Shown: one piece after another, positions 16,246 to 28,879 of the stretch | Numbering within the stretch: the stretch's first letter is position 1 | How the letters are laid out: each line of letters starts with the position of its first letter | Assembly (NCBI RefSeq): GCF_032854445.1 | Contig: NC_088295.1 | Span: 83,994,644 to 84,058,643 of the forward strand | Origin: Liolophura sinensis | Lineage: Eukaryota; Mollusca; Polyplacophora; Chitonida; Chitonidae | DNA: 64,000 nucleotides | Direction of reading: 5' to 3' | Notes under the pieces: generated by a model | What the model saw: the letters and a program-made list of their open reading frames with translations, nothing else | Databases searched by the model: none | What the model was told of the DNA's origin: nothing | Translations under genes and position numbers: made by a program

Positions 16246-16767
16246 AGGTGAGCAGAGCCAAAAAACTTAAGGGCTATGACTGACATGGCGTCAAGATTCA
16301 AGAGAAGACATTTCGTAATATTTATGTCGTTTCGTTGTAACCTAGCTGATAAACTCTTGAAAAGTGTAGTTTACGAAACAATACAATGCAACCTGTTGTG
16401 GAACTGGATAAGATAAGAGTAGCGGGGGAAGACTACCTTGTACGCCGTTTAAGTGCCCCTTTTTACCTATGTCGGACACGACCAATTCCAGTGGATATAG
16501 ACGACATTTAGTAGCGGACATTACCAGAGAAAAAAGGTCTACAAATCATTCCAGTAAAGAAATACATTGCATGATTACTAAAATACGACACCTGCTGTCT
16601 ATAGTAGGTGACTTTGCGTTTTAGTTCGTTATTGAAAGTTATCCATAAATTTGCTGTCATTGAATCATTAATCTTTAATACCGTCAAGAGTTATTTCATA
16701 ACAAGATCCCTTACAAGCACTTTTCCCGTGTAGATGTCCAATAATTCAATCATATAATATCGTAACT

Positions 16768-16830
16768 CATTTAAGTAAGGACTGAAAAATTATTAAGTCG
16801 GACGTTAAACCCCAAATATACATACATTTA
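16768..16830 (+). mobile_element. SINE-B tail fragment
   Basis: GGACTGAAAAATTATTAAGT, then CGGACGTTAAACCCCAAATA, matches the last 50 bases of SINE-B only. Confidence 0.55.
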
Positions 16831-19622
16831 AGTATGAAGTGCAATCGAAGTAACCATACGGTAAGGGTTGTGTGGATAAACCCCATTTAAAGCGGAATCA
16901 TCATGTGGTTGAATGAGAGCTCGTTAATGTCCGAATGGTGATGGGACATATTATCAATCCGCCTTTGCAAATGCATCAAGAATGTTTCTTGAGTCCAGTA
17001 GCCTATACTTTGAAAGATATTGATGTCTTGTGCCTTTTGTGTGGTGCTGGTGAAGGGTGAGTCGGGTGCCTACCGCCCATGCACAAGCCCGAACGCCGTG
17101 GGATAAGTGGTATTTCCTTAATTTCAGAATAAAAACAAATTGAAATACGGCTGCTAAAGGATGCAGAGATGCCGGGGTAAAGGCGCTATTTCCGACCTAT
17201 ACGGCGTTACTTCCGGTGAATCGAATGTGTCTTTTATGTATTAATACACAAAGAACTGAATTCGAAAGCATACAGTCTTCGTAGTCATCAATACATTGTA
17301 TGTACAATATATAGCATGTGCATGTAAATTTGCCTTTGGACAATTTTTGAAGGACTGCAAGTCCTGTGTTTTTTAGCGTTGCAGCTGTAATAGTTTTCTG
17401 TCAAATGATGACAATTTGAAGCAAAAGCGTCCATCGCAAGAAATAAATAAGGTTAGATTCGTGATAGAACGCCAAACTCCGTCAGGTAACCTGTTTAGAA
17501 TTTTCAAATTCAAATTCTTTCTTTTCACCTGTCATAACTTCGGTTGTATATGCTAAATCTGATTTGTCCACACATACGTTTTTCCCCCCATTCCATATAA
17601 CTTTCATGGAACGCTTGTAAGGTGTACTAACTTTGAATGGGACATGGAGTTCTGGAGAAAATGACTCAAATATTTCATATCAAGCCAACATGGCTGCCAG
17701 TGGCTCGGGACACACAAATGTTTACTCGCAAAGTTTATGCCCAGATCTACTACATACCAAAGTTTTACCCATTTCTGCCTTGCTGTTTTAGTTGCAGAAG
17801 TTTTAAAATTTTTAATTATGACACAAAATGCGATTTTTTTGGTATGTTCTACTTTCGGCTTGCAAACGTCACCTCTGGTTATGTAAAATTTGTCTCATTG
17901 CCTGGGGATGATCTTAGGCCTTAAGACTGCTTCTCTAGCTTCATCTGTTAAGGAAGAAATACCCACTTACGGTTTTGAAGATGATACTTTCGGTTTCGCA
18001 AAAATTGCAGATTCGGAATCAGCGTCCAAAACTGCATCAGATAAACTATTTTCTATAGTAAAATCTGTTTAGTATCTGTCAAAGAAAAAGAAAACCTGTA
18101 AAATGCACATATTTATCGAGAGACGTATATAATCCTGAATCTCAATGACAAATTTCGTGTTCAAAGTTTTGTTATTAATGTATTTTGGTACAATCAAGCA
18201 TATAAACTTATCAGCCAAAACTTACCGAAGGTTCAGCTTTTGTCGGTAAAATTATTTTCGCCCTTTGCGGATATGGCTGCACTGGCGATGCTTTCCTGCA
18301 AATCTACAATGTAAATATTATTTTTTCTTGGTGAAACAATGAACCACAAAATGTTTTTGATCAATATATAAGTTGTCTTGAGCTTAACAATGTTTTTTCG
18401 TAGTATCAATTAATAGTAATTTTGATTCGAAAGCTTGGCATGTTTAGAGAGAATATGAGATGTTGTAATCATGATGCAGTCTGCAAATTTGCATGATCCA
18501 CTCAGGTTTTCTTCTACAGCATTTGAACAAATACTGATAGCTCACCTTCAAGAATCTAACCCTTGCCTGAATTGAATCCAAGAGTCTAGATTCTAAAGAT
18601 TGTTCCTTCATAGGCTATCGAAAATCCCCCAAGGCTTAATTGTAAAAAATCCTTATCAAGGCGTCGCTGCAGTCAACTGAAAGCAGAAAGACTCTCACAT
18701 TATAAATCTTTGCTATTTTAGCTTGGGTCTAATATAACTAAAATAAAACAGCCCCAGTTAGCTAATCACTGCATATGCGTTTTCTCTCCTGACACATTGT
18801 ACTTTTTCTCTAGCATAACAACTTTTACTTGAAGAAGGGCGACAGGGAAATCACGTGACGTGTGATCAGCGTTGCAGTTTGTAGGAAACAGAAAATTCGA
18901 GCACAAGTGTTAAAGGTATCATAACACACCCCCACCTCAGCCGTTATCACAAACGAGCTCAAAATGGTGCATTACTTTTCGAACAAGAAGCATAGTGTTT
19001 TATGAAGATATACAGTACGTACCAACGGCATATTTTCCCTATGTTTAAACATTAATCATGGTTACCTTCCAGACTAGTGTGGGTGTGGAAATGCGTGGTA
19101 GTGGCCTTTTGCTGTATAGGTATTCTTTCTTTAGCTTAACACAGATGTCGGTTGTCGCCAAACGTATCTTGTCTCTCTGCAAAAGCAATCATGCCACCAT
19201 AAAACATTTCATTCACATAGAACATATAATGACGGAGTCGAAAACCGACTTTGGAGCAGGCAGGTTCGATCCAGCACTCGACTGTTTTGTTTTTTTTTTA
19301 ATCAAAAACTTTGTCAGATCTTACCAGCTTTGCCTTACGCGTAAAGCTAACCGACATAATAAGTGAAGTATTTGTGTACAGCATACAACAATGTATATAA
19401 ACATAATCAGACATAGATCTGGATAAACATTTCAGTCCTTTTTGGACGGTAATATGTGATGTCGTTTATCTCGACATATTTAATCCCGAATCATTATCCA
19501 CCCCAAACCGATGCATGTCTGAGCGAACTGATTACCCGTAAGCCATCGATAAGGTCCATGTCCATCCGCGATATGAGCCCTCTGGTGTCAGATCTAATGC
19601 GAGGCTCTCTTACAACATTAAA
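16831..19622. other. Intergenic, nothing recognised
   Basis: I found no gene or repeat family. The open frames at 17637-18072 and 19058-19366 have no family resemblance and no splice context. Confidence 0.45.
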
Positions 19623-19707
19623 TTTTTTTATTTATTTGATTGGTGTTTTACGCCGTACTCAAGAATATTTCACTTATACGACGGCGGCCAGCATTATGGT
19701 GGGAGGA
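19623..19707 (-). mobile_element. SINE-A, strongly 5'-truncated
   Basis: It begins TTTATTTATTTGATTGGTGT and runs through the CGCCGTACTCAAGAATATTT body. It is flanked by TACAACATTAAA (19611-19622) and TACAACGTTAAA (19708-19719), a 12-base target duplication with one change. Confidence 0.85.
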
Positions 19708-19932
19708 TACAACGTTAAAGAAACAATGGTAATGTCTCTATTCTTGAATAGGCCAATATATGTACATAGCACATGGAGTAATATTCATATAATGTAACTC
19801 AAAGTCTGGCATAGGAGGTTAAGATTAATTCATGGCGGCCAGCTCCATTTATAACACAACACAGCTTGTTCGTCGAATAGCAAATATCACAGGACAACGA
19901 TCTACCGTAATTCGCACGTTAAAGTTATACAG

Positions 19933-20000
19933 AGTGAGTGAGTGCTTGGGGTTTAACGTCGTACTTAACAATTTCTCAGTCACAGGACGCCGATAAAGTT
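19933..20000 (-). mobile_element. SINE-B tail fragment
   Basis: GTGAGTGAGTGCTTGGGGTT, then TAACGTCGTACTTAACAATT, is the reverse complement of the SINE-B 3' end. Confidence 0.65.
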
Positions 20001-20355
20001 GTATGGTATGTAATATTTAAAGCCCGCAGCATTTCACAACGACGTTACATGTTATAGTGTACACGACATATCATATGCAATGTAAAATGAGCCTAACGGT
20101 ATTTTACAAGGAACAATGTCGCACAAATATACAGAAGTTGTTTTCAGATTCAAACTTACTGTTTTTGAAAACTTCAGAGCTTACGTTCCGGATGAGGTAA
20201 ATCCTTCGACCATTTGCCTGCACGACCCAAATCAATGGTCTCGGTACAGTTTTGGGACTGTTCTAAATACCAAAATGATTGTCAGATTTAATCTATACTT
20301 CCCTTTGTTGGTTATCCTTGCTGGGAAGCTTTAGTATACTTATATTTCATTGGCT

Positions 20356-20360
20356 TATAT

Positions 20361-20439
<79 letters not shown>
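20356..20439. repeat. (AT)n microsatellite
   Basis: About 40 AT dinucleotides, interrupted only near the left edge by ATACATACAT. Confidence 0.97.
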
Positions 20440-20440
<1 letters not shown>

Positions 20441-21245
20441 ACCATAGTATGATCATTAAATACTAAAAAAACAAAAACATATTTTTTCGAAAATGATATC
20501 TATTCAAATGCCCACAAACATTTCGGCGCAACAATAACAATATGGTTCATACATAGTGTAAATTTACACATCAGAGCTCAAAAGCTTGACCCCTTGAGCG
20601 CATAATTGTTAGAAATTAAAAATACCGCTAAAATAAAGCAGCTCATATTTTTTCATATATATAGTCTTCAAATTTGTGACTGCATGATGACGTTTTCTTC
20701 ATTATTCCAGGTTAAAAGCATCAAAAGCAGGATATTATGAACACGTTGATCCGCCATATACTTTGGTTAGGCCTACCTTTGGCGAGAATACAGGGAAATT
20801 AGGTGGGTTTGAAGGAAAAATAACGCCCAAAAACCTGAAAAAGTATTAAAGAGTATAAGTATACCACTCAATCTTAATTCGTGTTATAGGCGGTAACATT
20901 TTGTTGAAGGCCACGTGAAGAAAATACTAACAGTAGTAATAATACATGCTTATTTATACTTTTAACTCGTAGTGGATTGGAAAAAAAGTATTATTGTACA
21001 CCTTTTTTTTTACTTTGCCTTGTATTTCTTTGCATGGTCAAAAATATAGAAAATTTTCTTGACCCAGAAGTTCTCCAGACCGGCCTGAAATCACAAAAAT
21101 AGATGAAATACCGATTCATTTTATTCATGACAAAATGTTTTGATATACATAGTCAGAAATATTCTATTTAGTGGATGCTATCTGAAGAAAAGTTAGACGG
21201 TGTAGATAAATTGAGCACATGTGCTAACACGTGTGCTGTACTTAC
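20440..21245. other. Intergenic, nothing recognised
   Basis: AT-rich sequence without supported features. If the exon-like segment at 21246-21416 belongs to a larger minus-strand gene, its intron would lie here; no further exon was recognised. Confidence 0.4.
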
Positions 21246-21416
21246 CCGCTGTAGAGGACTGTTTTCGTGCCCAGTGAAAAGGCTGATCAGCAGAATGCCA
21301 CGGGTAAATAAATGTGCGGTAAATACGTTCCCCTTGGCGGAGACCCCGGCCAGACGGCCCAGCTGCTCGGTGGTGATGTACCTTCGGTAGGGTAGATGTT
21401 CAGTTACGGACGGAGG
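21246..21416 (-). CDS. Isolated coding-like exon, BEN-domain-like (unassigned)
   Basis: On the minus strand this is 57 open codons between a possible acceptor CTGTCCGTAG and a good donor GGGTAAGTA. Base composition jumps to GC-rich against AT-rich surroundings. The peptide reads like a compact protein core: YRRYITTEQLGRLAG, then HLFTRGILLISLFTGHE and SPLQR. Its pattern (T-EQL, LFTR-I-L, TG, PLQ) resembles the BEN-domain stretch with FTRE-L and G-spLD, found in chromatin proteins. No other exon of such a gene was recognised nearby, so it may be a gene fragment, a pseudogene remnant, or one exon of a gene whose other exons I did not see. Confidence 0.35.
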
Positions 21417-22281
21417 CTACGGACAGATATTTTTTGCACAATAAGTGGTTAAAACGCACACGACTTTTCATCAATCAGTAGACCGACTTGCTACAACTAG
21501 AGAAAATGTAGTTCTTCTATGAATGAGCACAATTTCTTTAGCTCGAATATGATTATGTTCTTTAAAGTGAAATACAGCACCTGACTAATGTTTATGTTCG
21601 CTGAAAGACTACCATTCAAAGTATCTTATACCAGTATTAAATATTTTTGTAGATTTTTTTTCAACACAGTCTTTCATTGGTTCTTTCGTTTGAACACCGT
21701 GTCGATTCCGCATCGGTCCACTGAACCACGAACGAACCGGAACACCCAAAAAAGCAGGGAACAGTTGTCTCTTTGTACTCATAAGATATGCGTTGGGGCT
21801 CTTGAATGTTAAAATAATTGGGCACAGCACTACGAACATCTGGTTTATTTAAATGCCTTGGTGAGTTACAGAACAACACTTTTCAACAGCTCATCTGTAA
21901 CGCGCAATAAACTCTAACCGAAAAACCAAGGACATTAATGGTCCGAACTGTGCAACTTGTTCTTTATGTATTCGCTGAACAAACCTCTAAGAAATTTCTA
22001 AGCACAAAACACTGTTTACATTATCAAAATACAAGAAAGTGTCTTTTACCTAAATATGCAACTTTCCATCAGGAGAATCGTGTCGGCTCAGGGAATATTA
22101 CCGCTATAGAGAGGATCCACCTAAAGTCTATTATAAAAACTGCATAGAAGGGACACAACTTGAAGGAGTAAGGCATCGCATGGTAATGACGAGTTCACTC
22201 CCCTGCATTAACGATATAAATACATACAAAAAAAATGTTCTGACCTGTCACACAGGCAAGAGTTCTAACCGTCTTTAAGTT
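21417..22281. other. Intergenic, nothing recognised
   Basis: Opposed short open frames at 21588-21879 overlap on both strands and lack family resemblance. Confidence 0.4.
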
Positions 22282-22425
22282 TTGAGCCAGATATTCAGTG
22301 CTTTCACTTTCTGAGCCAGCGACCCACCTCTTTGTCTTTCTGAGCCAGTGATCCAGTGCTGTAACTTTCTGAGCCAGTGATGAAGCGCTTTATCTTTCTG
22401 AGCCAGAGATCCAGCGATCCAGCAT
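22282..22425. repeat. 29-bp tandem repeat, about 5 copies
   Basis: GAGCCAG recurs at 22284, 22313, 22342, 22371 and 22400, exactly 29 bases apart, in a unit like CTTTCTGAGCCAGTGATCCA. Copies are diverged in the second half. Confidence 0.9.
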
Positions 22426-22648
22426 TTCCGTGCTGGTCAAACAATTTTATTAAAAGTGACTTGCATTTTTATTGTTTTCATAGGAAAGGTGAAATTTTCA
22501 TAGTCAGGATGAAACTAAATGTTACCAACATCCGTTTGACTCAACATAAGCCGTGTCCAATGAGTTCAGAGAGTAGAGGAGTTTTAGGCATTCTAGGTGT
22601 ATACTATTTAGTCTAGAGAGAAACCACGGTCCGTAAAGATGCCATATT

Positions 22649-22745
22649 ATTTATTTATTTATTTGTTTTCTTATTGTTTAAGGGCAGACTCAAGAATATT
22701 ATATAACTCATATGATGGTGGTCTGCAACATGAGGGGAGAAAACT
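22649..22745 (-). mobile_element. SINE-A fragment, degenerate
   Basis: It begins TTTATTTATTTATTTG, followed by GACTCAAGAATATTATATAA and a body remnant (GGTCTGCAACATGAGGGGAG). Confidence 0.55.
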
Positions 22746-22892
22746 GGAATGCCCGTGGAAGAAGTACCGATCTACTGACGAACCTTCTCTTACCAGCGTC
22801 GTCGATCGTCATTTTGACGACATCGATTTGGTTTATTTGGTTTCTGCGCATTACCAAGAACCTTCCCTACAAAATTATTTTCAAATGTAAGC

Positions 22893-24395
22893 AGAAGTCC
22901 ACAGTTCAGAGTGATGGAAAGTTTGATCAGAATATCCGTCGTTTGCAACTGTTCTCTGATGCGCTAAAGGAAATCATTGATTTGTGAAGACTCCTGTCAG
23001 GGTTCAGTGTCTTTGTAAGCTGTACAGTGGACCCAGGGTCAGGGTTTTCGCCAGTAGGGCGACACGTATGGGAGTGTACTGTCTAGGTAAGACTCAAGGA
23101 CTTGTGACAGAAAGTGCTTCGCTACGCTTAATCAATCCTGGCACTGAGGTGTTTTTTGCACCTTGAGTTAATTGATGTAGACATTTTGGAGATTGATCAG
23201 ACAGAGAACTATGGTAAGTGTCCGAGAGAGGCCGTCTGTAAGATTAGCCCCGGCTCTTGGGGCTGTCATACTCACCCAACCCGCCGGAGATGTAACGGTC
23301 CAACACACCAAAAGCCGACGGCAGATGTTTCTGTAATGTACCATACGCTCATTCAAAGCTGTTTGTTTGAGTCAGAGGTTTCGTTTGGCGTGCCAATGAA
23401 TCAGCAATGAAAACTACTGCTGGTCTGAAAATGAGAGTCCCAGTAAATATGAAATAACAGAGAAAGACAACAGTTTGTGGACATTGATAAGTCATATATA
23501 TTTATGTTACGATAGTCAGTCGTTCGTTAGATTCACATAACTCTGTACACAAAACGGACACATTCAATTACACAAGTCAGTTTGTGGTTTTGACAACGTA
23601 TTCTGTACTTGTAATACTTCCTGTGAAATTAGAGCTTACTGACATATTCTATTAAGCCAAGCAACTAGCCCTGGTTCAGGAATTGTATTGGGTTCCCCGG
23701 AGTACACCAAACCGGAAGGGGGTGGGGGTGGGGTTATGGGGGCAGGTGGTTGTTGGGAGGGGGGGGTGGTGGTAAACAGTTAGGCTTGTCAATAACTGAG
23801 TCTTTCGATTAATCATCAAATCACTTATTCACTCTATCAATCAATGATCCATTCAATTTACAAATCAGTCAGTTGATTTTCTTTGAATCCCGGCTTGTAG
23901 TCAGTTTCACCTCGATCTGGTTAGGCGTATTTCATCGTGGCAGATAATGGACATAAAGGTGACGTGGGTTTTCACTAGCATTCCTCAAGCTTTCTCTGCT
24001 ATCGAGATTGGTAGCTGAGACTTCCACTTAAACACTCTCTAGACGAGGGGACGGGGTCATGAATGACGCTTGTAACGATCCCTGAAGTGTTCTCTGTTAA
24101 CAGACTGATACATTTCTGGGCTGTCTGTTAACGTAACCAAAGAAACGCTGCTTACCATCGGTAGATTGACGCGATTCCTCTCTACAACATACCACTGCCT
24201 ATAAACACAAGGAGATTTGATTGTACAAAGCCCATGTCTTTAAACACTGAGATCTTGGCGTACAATTCCATTATGATCGATCATGTGGGACATTGCGTCG
24301 TAGCGTAATCGTTTACGTACAGTTTCAAGTTTGAGGTAGAACGGACGAAATTTAAGTATGACAAATAACCTTAATCTCCAATATGTAAACAAGTG
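22893..24395 (+). repeat. Block A, copy A1 of the composite repeat
   Basis: About 1.5 kb collinear with the reverse complement of 39705-41131. Shared stretches include GATCAGAATATC, GGAGATTGATCAGACAGAGA, GGCTGTCATACTCACCCAAC, GTCAGTTTCACCTCGAT, ATGACGCTTGTAA, ACATTTCTGGG-TGTCTGTTA and CCTATAAACACA. Its first 600 bases also match A2 (30684-31860). It contains a conserved coding-like stretch, described under A3, that is broken here. Confidence 0.85.
23718..23742 (+). promoter_or_regulatory. G-quadruplex-forming motif
   Basis: Four G runs of 5, 5, 4 and 5 separated by T, T and TTAT fit the classic G4 pattern. More G runs follow to 23772. It lies inside block A1 and no gene is near, so a regulatory role is not implied. 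Confidence 0.6.
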
Positions 24396-25118
24396 AATCT
24401 CCTGAAAGTGCCGCTGTTAGGACCAGATTTAAAATCTGAGTTGTTAATTACATTTTCATTTGGATATTTATTTATTCGATTGTTGTCTTCATTTGGATAA
24501 TACGCCGCTCGTATATTCGGCCTGTTTGTTGGTAAGAAAAATTTGTTGGAGCCTAGGGGAAACCGCTGTAGGCATGCCTATCCGTTTATCTGGCAAACCT
24601 CCTGGCCTGACACCGCAGCCAAACCAGCATTCGAACTTGAACGCAGGTGCCAAGCTCCATAGCTGCTGTAGTGTGCGTCATTTTATTTGTGAATATACTG
24701 GCGCTTTTGCGAGCGACGTATTCAAGAGGGATGAAACTGTGCAGGTTGCCTAACATAGATGAAGCAAGTTGATAAGCTATAACCTTGGTTGGGCTAACAG
24801 ACGGAAGCACGTGTATATACAGTCAAGTTGAGGATTCACTTGTGTGTAAACCCAGACTAGTTTTGCACAAGTCACGAGAGTCAGATGCCTTTGGACGTAG
24901 CGTTTTAATATCCCTTAAACAACTGGGACACCAGCGGCTATGGAATTCAGACATATACAACTCGGATGCTCATCACCCAACTAGTCCCCTAAATCAGCCA
25001 TACCCGTTCCCTGAAGTGTGTAAATGGCCAAGTCGTGGTATAGCTCAGTTTTCACTTACAGAGCCAAGGGGCTGCACTAACCTAACACTGATCGAGGGTT
25101 AAATTTGAAACTGTCGAG
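24396..25118. other. Linker between blocks A1 and B1
   Basis: No gene recognised. Open frames at 24460-25102 have no family resemblance. Confidence 0.4.
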
Positions 25119-25244
25119 GGCGCTAGCGCAGCGTAATGACCCAGGAGCCTCTCACCAATGCGGTCGCTGTGAGTTCAAGTCCAGCTCATGCTGGCTTTCT
25201 CTCCGGCCATAAGTGGGAAGGTCTGCCAGCAACCTGTCGACAAA
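25119..25244 (+). mobile_element. SINE-A head, 3'-truncated
   Basis: GCGCTAGCGCAGCGTAATGA onward matches the tRNA-derived head with B box GTGAGTTCAAGTCC. It stops just after CAGCAACCTG. Confidence 0.75.
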
Positions 25245-25533
25245 CCCTTTCATAATTATGTCACAATGAATGAACAAGGGAGGATGATTGCGTAGAAACG
25301 GTTGATTTGTAAGTTGTATAATGAACAATGCGTTACAGAAGAAATGGTGCTCCGCGGTGGAGTAGAAACGATGGTTTTCTGGGCGGCATTGAGAATGAAG
25401 GTACATGTACATGGACTCTATCTAGGCTGGACAAATACAATCGTTCTCGAGGAAGGATAGTTCCCTTATAACGCTTTTTGTACTTGGTCAAGGGATGATA
25501 TAATAATAATGTCAGCTATTACCAGTGGAATGA

Positions 25534-25680
25534 AGTGGGAAGGTTTGTCAGCAACCTGCGGATGGTCGTAGGTTTCCCCCGGGCTCTGCTCGGTTTACTC
25601 CCACCATAATGTTGGTCACCGTCGTATAAGTGAAATATTCTTGAGTACGGCGTAAAACACCAATCAAACAAATAAATAAA
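25534..25680 (+). mobile_element. SINE-A, 5'-truncated, with target-site duplication
   Basis: Body and tail of SINE-A ending AACAAATAAATAAA. It is flanked by TACCAGTGGAATGA (25520-25533) and TACCAATGGAATGA (25681-25694), a 14-base duplication with one change. Confidence 0.92.
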
Positions 25681-25689
25681 TACCAATGG

Positions 25690-26600
25690 AATGAGATTTT
25701 GATTATGTGATGACCTATTGCTTGTGTAAATCTGATCACATGAGCGAAACAATTTAACTAAGCATGTGCTGAAATTGTTTAAGATTTATTTTCCCAAAAC
25801 CATTTTGTCGTAGCATAAACGTTGATCCTAATTTTAAAAAAAGTTGTTTTTCCATACGGTGACGTCAGTTAAAATGTCCCTTGTTATAATCACATCACCA
25901 GTAACGATATGGATGGTACAAACACCGTTGCGAAGCTATTAGACGAAGATTGGATTGAGAGCATTTATTGCCCTTGTGTTTGATTTTCGTTGGTCGTGAA
26001 GAGTAATCAGCATTGCACAACAGCTACCATTTTTTCACAGTATCAACGGTTTATTGTCGTTCAGAGAGTGTACAGCCTGTGCTCGGCAATAATCAAACTG
26101 GCCTTTGCCCAGAGGACATTACACCTTTGCAGATAGCCCATTACACACTCCCTCCACCAAGTTATCAGCGCATGACAGAAGCCCAGTGTGTGGTTAATAA
26201 AATGCCAATATCACAACTGAGACATACACAACAATAATATCATACAGCCGTTACGAAATATGTCCACATTTAGCCTACATGGACCAATAACACGGTCAAA
26301 AGGTCACAAAGCTTCCAGCTGGGACAGCACTTTATCTTAGCCATTCACTGTTATAGCAGAGCAATGCAAACCACAATTTACTCCATGAGCATATAGGATA
26401 TCACGTTATTTCATTTCTGCGTGACGCAAAAAGGGCGCTGATCTGTACGGATTACTCTACTCTTAACACTGGACAGACTTCTTCCTTTCATCGACTTGCC
26501 TTTCTTGCTTAGAAAAGTAACACCCTGTAATTTTTAGTTTCAAAATCCGAAACCTTGAGAATTTATGTAGGTAAAATTTTCAAGATGTGTTTTATTCCCT
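25690..26600 (+). repeat. Block B, copy B1 of the composite repeat
   Basis: Collinear with the reverse complement of 35620-36515. Shared landmarks are ATTTATTGCCCTTGT-TTTGATTTTCGTT, GCTCGGCAATAATCAAAC, CATACAGCCGTTACGAAATA, ACACGGTCAAAAGGTCACAA and CAGATCAGCGCCC/CTGATCTGTACGG. It has no open frame of note. Confidence 0.9.
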
Positions 26601-26659
26601 TCACGTCTATAATAGGCCTCTGTCTTATATGTAATGACGTGTTTTATTTATATATTTAC

Positions 26660-26875
26660 TTGATTGGATTCTGCAGGCGGATTAAGCATCCCAGAGGCCT
26701 GGTCCCTTTGCATGTTTCGAGGTTATATTTATGTTGTATTGTATTGTATGTTATATGTGATGACAACCTGACATTTTGAATATTTCTAGGTCAGTGACAT
26801 CTAATAAATTGCGCTTAACATTACTGCATTTTTTTTACCCACTTCTGCATTCTTGACCCATAGTCTGCAAACATT
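26660..26875 (+). repeat. Dispersed repeat E, copy 1
   Basis: ATTCTGCAGGCGGATTAAGC, then AGAGGCCTGGTC and TTTTTTACCCACTTCTGC, match ATTCTGCTGGTGGACTAAGC, CGAGGCCTGGTC and TTTTTTACCTGATTCTGC at 31045-31235. This copy abuts minisatellite M1. Confidence 0.65.
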
Positions 26876-26880
26876 TCAGG

Positions 26881-28862
26881 GATTACACTGACTCCTCTAC
26901 ACACAATGATAGGGAGGATAGTAACTCCTCTACAAACAATGACAGGGAGGATAGTGACTCCTCTACAAACAATGATAGGGAGGATAGTGACTCCTCTATA
27001 AATAATGATAGAGAGGATAGTGACTCCTCTACAAACAATGAAGGGAGGATAGTGACTGCTGTACAATGATAGGGAGGATAGTGACTCCTCTACAAACAAT
27101 GATGGGGAGGATAGTGACTCCTCTACAAACAATGATAGGGAAGACTGTGACTCCTCTACAAACAATGATAGGGAGGATAGTGACTCCTCTACAAACAATG
27201 ATAGGGAGGATAGTGACTCCTCTACAAACAATGATAGGGAGGGCAGTGACTGCTGTATAAACAATGATAGGGAGGACAGTGACTCCTCTATAAACAATGA
27301 TAAATGATAGGGAGGATAGTGACTCCTCTACAAAAAACGATAGGGAGGATAGTAACTGCTGTACAAACAATGATAGAGGGGATAGTGACTGCTGTAGAAA
27401 CAATGATAGAGAGGATAGTAACTGCTGTACAAACAATGATAAGGAAGATAGTGACTGCTATACAACAATGATAGAGCGGATAGTAACTGCTGTACAAACA
27501 ATGATAGAGAGGATAGTGACTGCTGTACAACAATAATAGGGAGGATAGTGACTGCTGTACAAACAGCGATAGGGAGGATAGTCACTGCTGTACAAACAAT
27601 GATAGAGAGGATAGTGACTGCTGTATAAACAACGATAGGGAGGATAGTAACTGGTGTACAAACAATGATAGAGGGGATAGTGACTGCTGTACAAACAACG
27701 ATAGTGAGGATAGTGACTCCTCTACAAACAATGATAGTGAGGATAGTAACTGCTGTACAAACAATGATGGAGGGGATAGTGACTGCTGTACAAACAACGA
27801 TAGGGAGGATAGTGACTGCTGTACAAACAACTATAGGGAGGATAGTGACTGCTGTACAAACAATGATAGAGAGGATAGTGACTGCTGTACAAACAATAAT
27901 AGGGCGGATAGTAACTGCTGTACAAACAATGATAGAGAGGATAGTGACTGCTGTACAAACAATGATAGGGAGGACAGTGACTGCTCTACAAACGATGATA
28001 GGGAGGATAGTGACTGCTGTACACACAAAGATAGGGCGTATAGTGACTGCTGCACAACCATGATAGGGAGGATAGTGATGGCTTTACAAACAATGATAGG
28101 GAGGATAGTGATTGTCCTACAAACGATGATAGGGAGGATAGTGATTCCACTACAAGCAATCATAGGGCGGATACTGACTGCTTTACAGACAAAGATAGAA
28201 AAGACAGTGACGGTTGTGCAAACACTGATAGGAGGATAGCGACTGCTGTATAAACAGTGATAGGGAGGCCAGTGATTCCTCTGTAAACAATGATAGGGTG
28301 GATAGTGACTGTTCTACAAACAATTATAGTGAAGACTGTGACTTACAAACAATGATATGGAAGATAGTGACACATCTACAAAGGATGATAGTGAGGACAG
28401 TGACTCCTCTACAAACAATGATAGTGAGGAAGGTAACTTCTGTACAAACAGTGATAGGAGGATAGTGACTGCTGCATAAACAGTGATAGGGAGACCAGTG
28501 ATTCCTCTATAAATAATGATATGGAGGAAAGTGACTGCTTTACAAACAATGATAGGGAAGATAGTGACTGCTGTACAAACGCTGAGAAGGAGGGCAGTGA
28601 CTCCTCTTAAAACAATGATAGTGAGGACAGTGACTCCTCTATAAATAATAATAGGCAGGACAGTGACTCCTCCACAAACAGTAATCGGGGGGATAGTAAC
28701 GACTGTACAAGCAATGATAGGTAGAATAGTGTCTGCTGCGCAATAATAGGGAGGATAGTGAATATTGTACAAACAATGGTGGTGAGGACAGTGACTCCTC
28801 TACAAACAATGATATTGAGGACAGTGACTCTTCTACAAACAATGATAGGGCTTCTGATAGGG
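26881..28862 (+). repeat. Minisatellite M1, about 33-bp unit, about 60 copies
   Basis: The unit runs GATAGGGAGGATAGTGACTC, then CTCTACAAACAAT. Blocks of copies carry CCTCT (mainly the first 400 bases) or GCTGT (about 27340-28050), which shows expansion by local duplication. Because 33 is divisible by three, several frames stay open on both strands (up to 232 codons on the minus strand). These frames are artefacts of periodicity. The same unit in reverse forms M3 and M4. Confidence 0.95.
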
Positions 28863-28879
28863 AGGTAGAAACTGATATG

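Noticed and set aside
27328-28026. 232-codon minus-strand frame with 11-residue repeats in M1
   Set aside because: The unit is 33 bp, so any stop-free unit gives long frames. Several other frames on both strands are equally open. No start context, splice sites or unique sequence.
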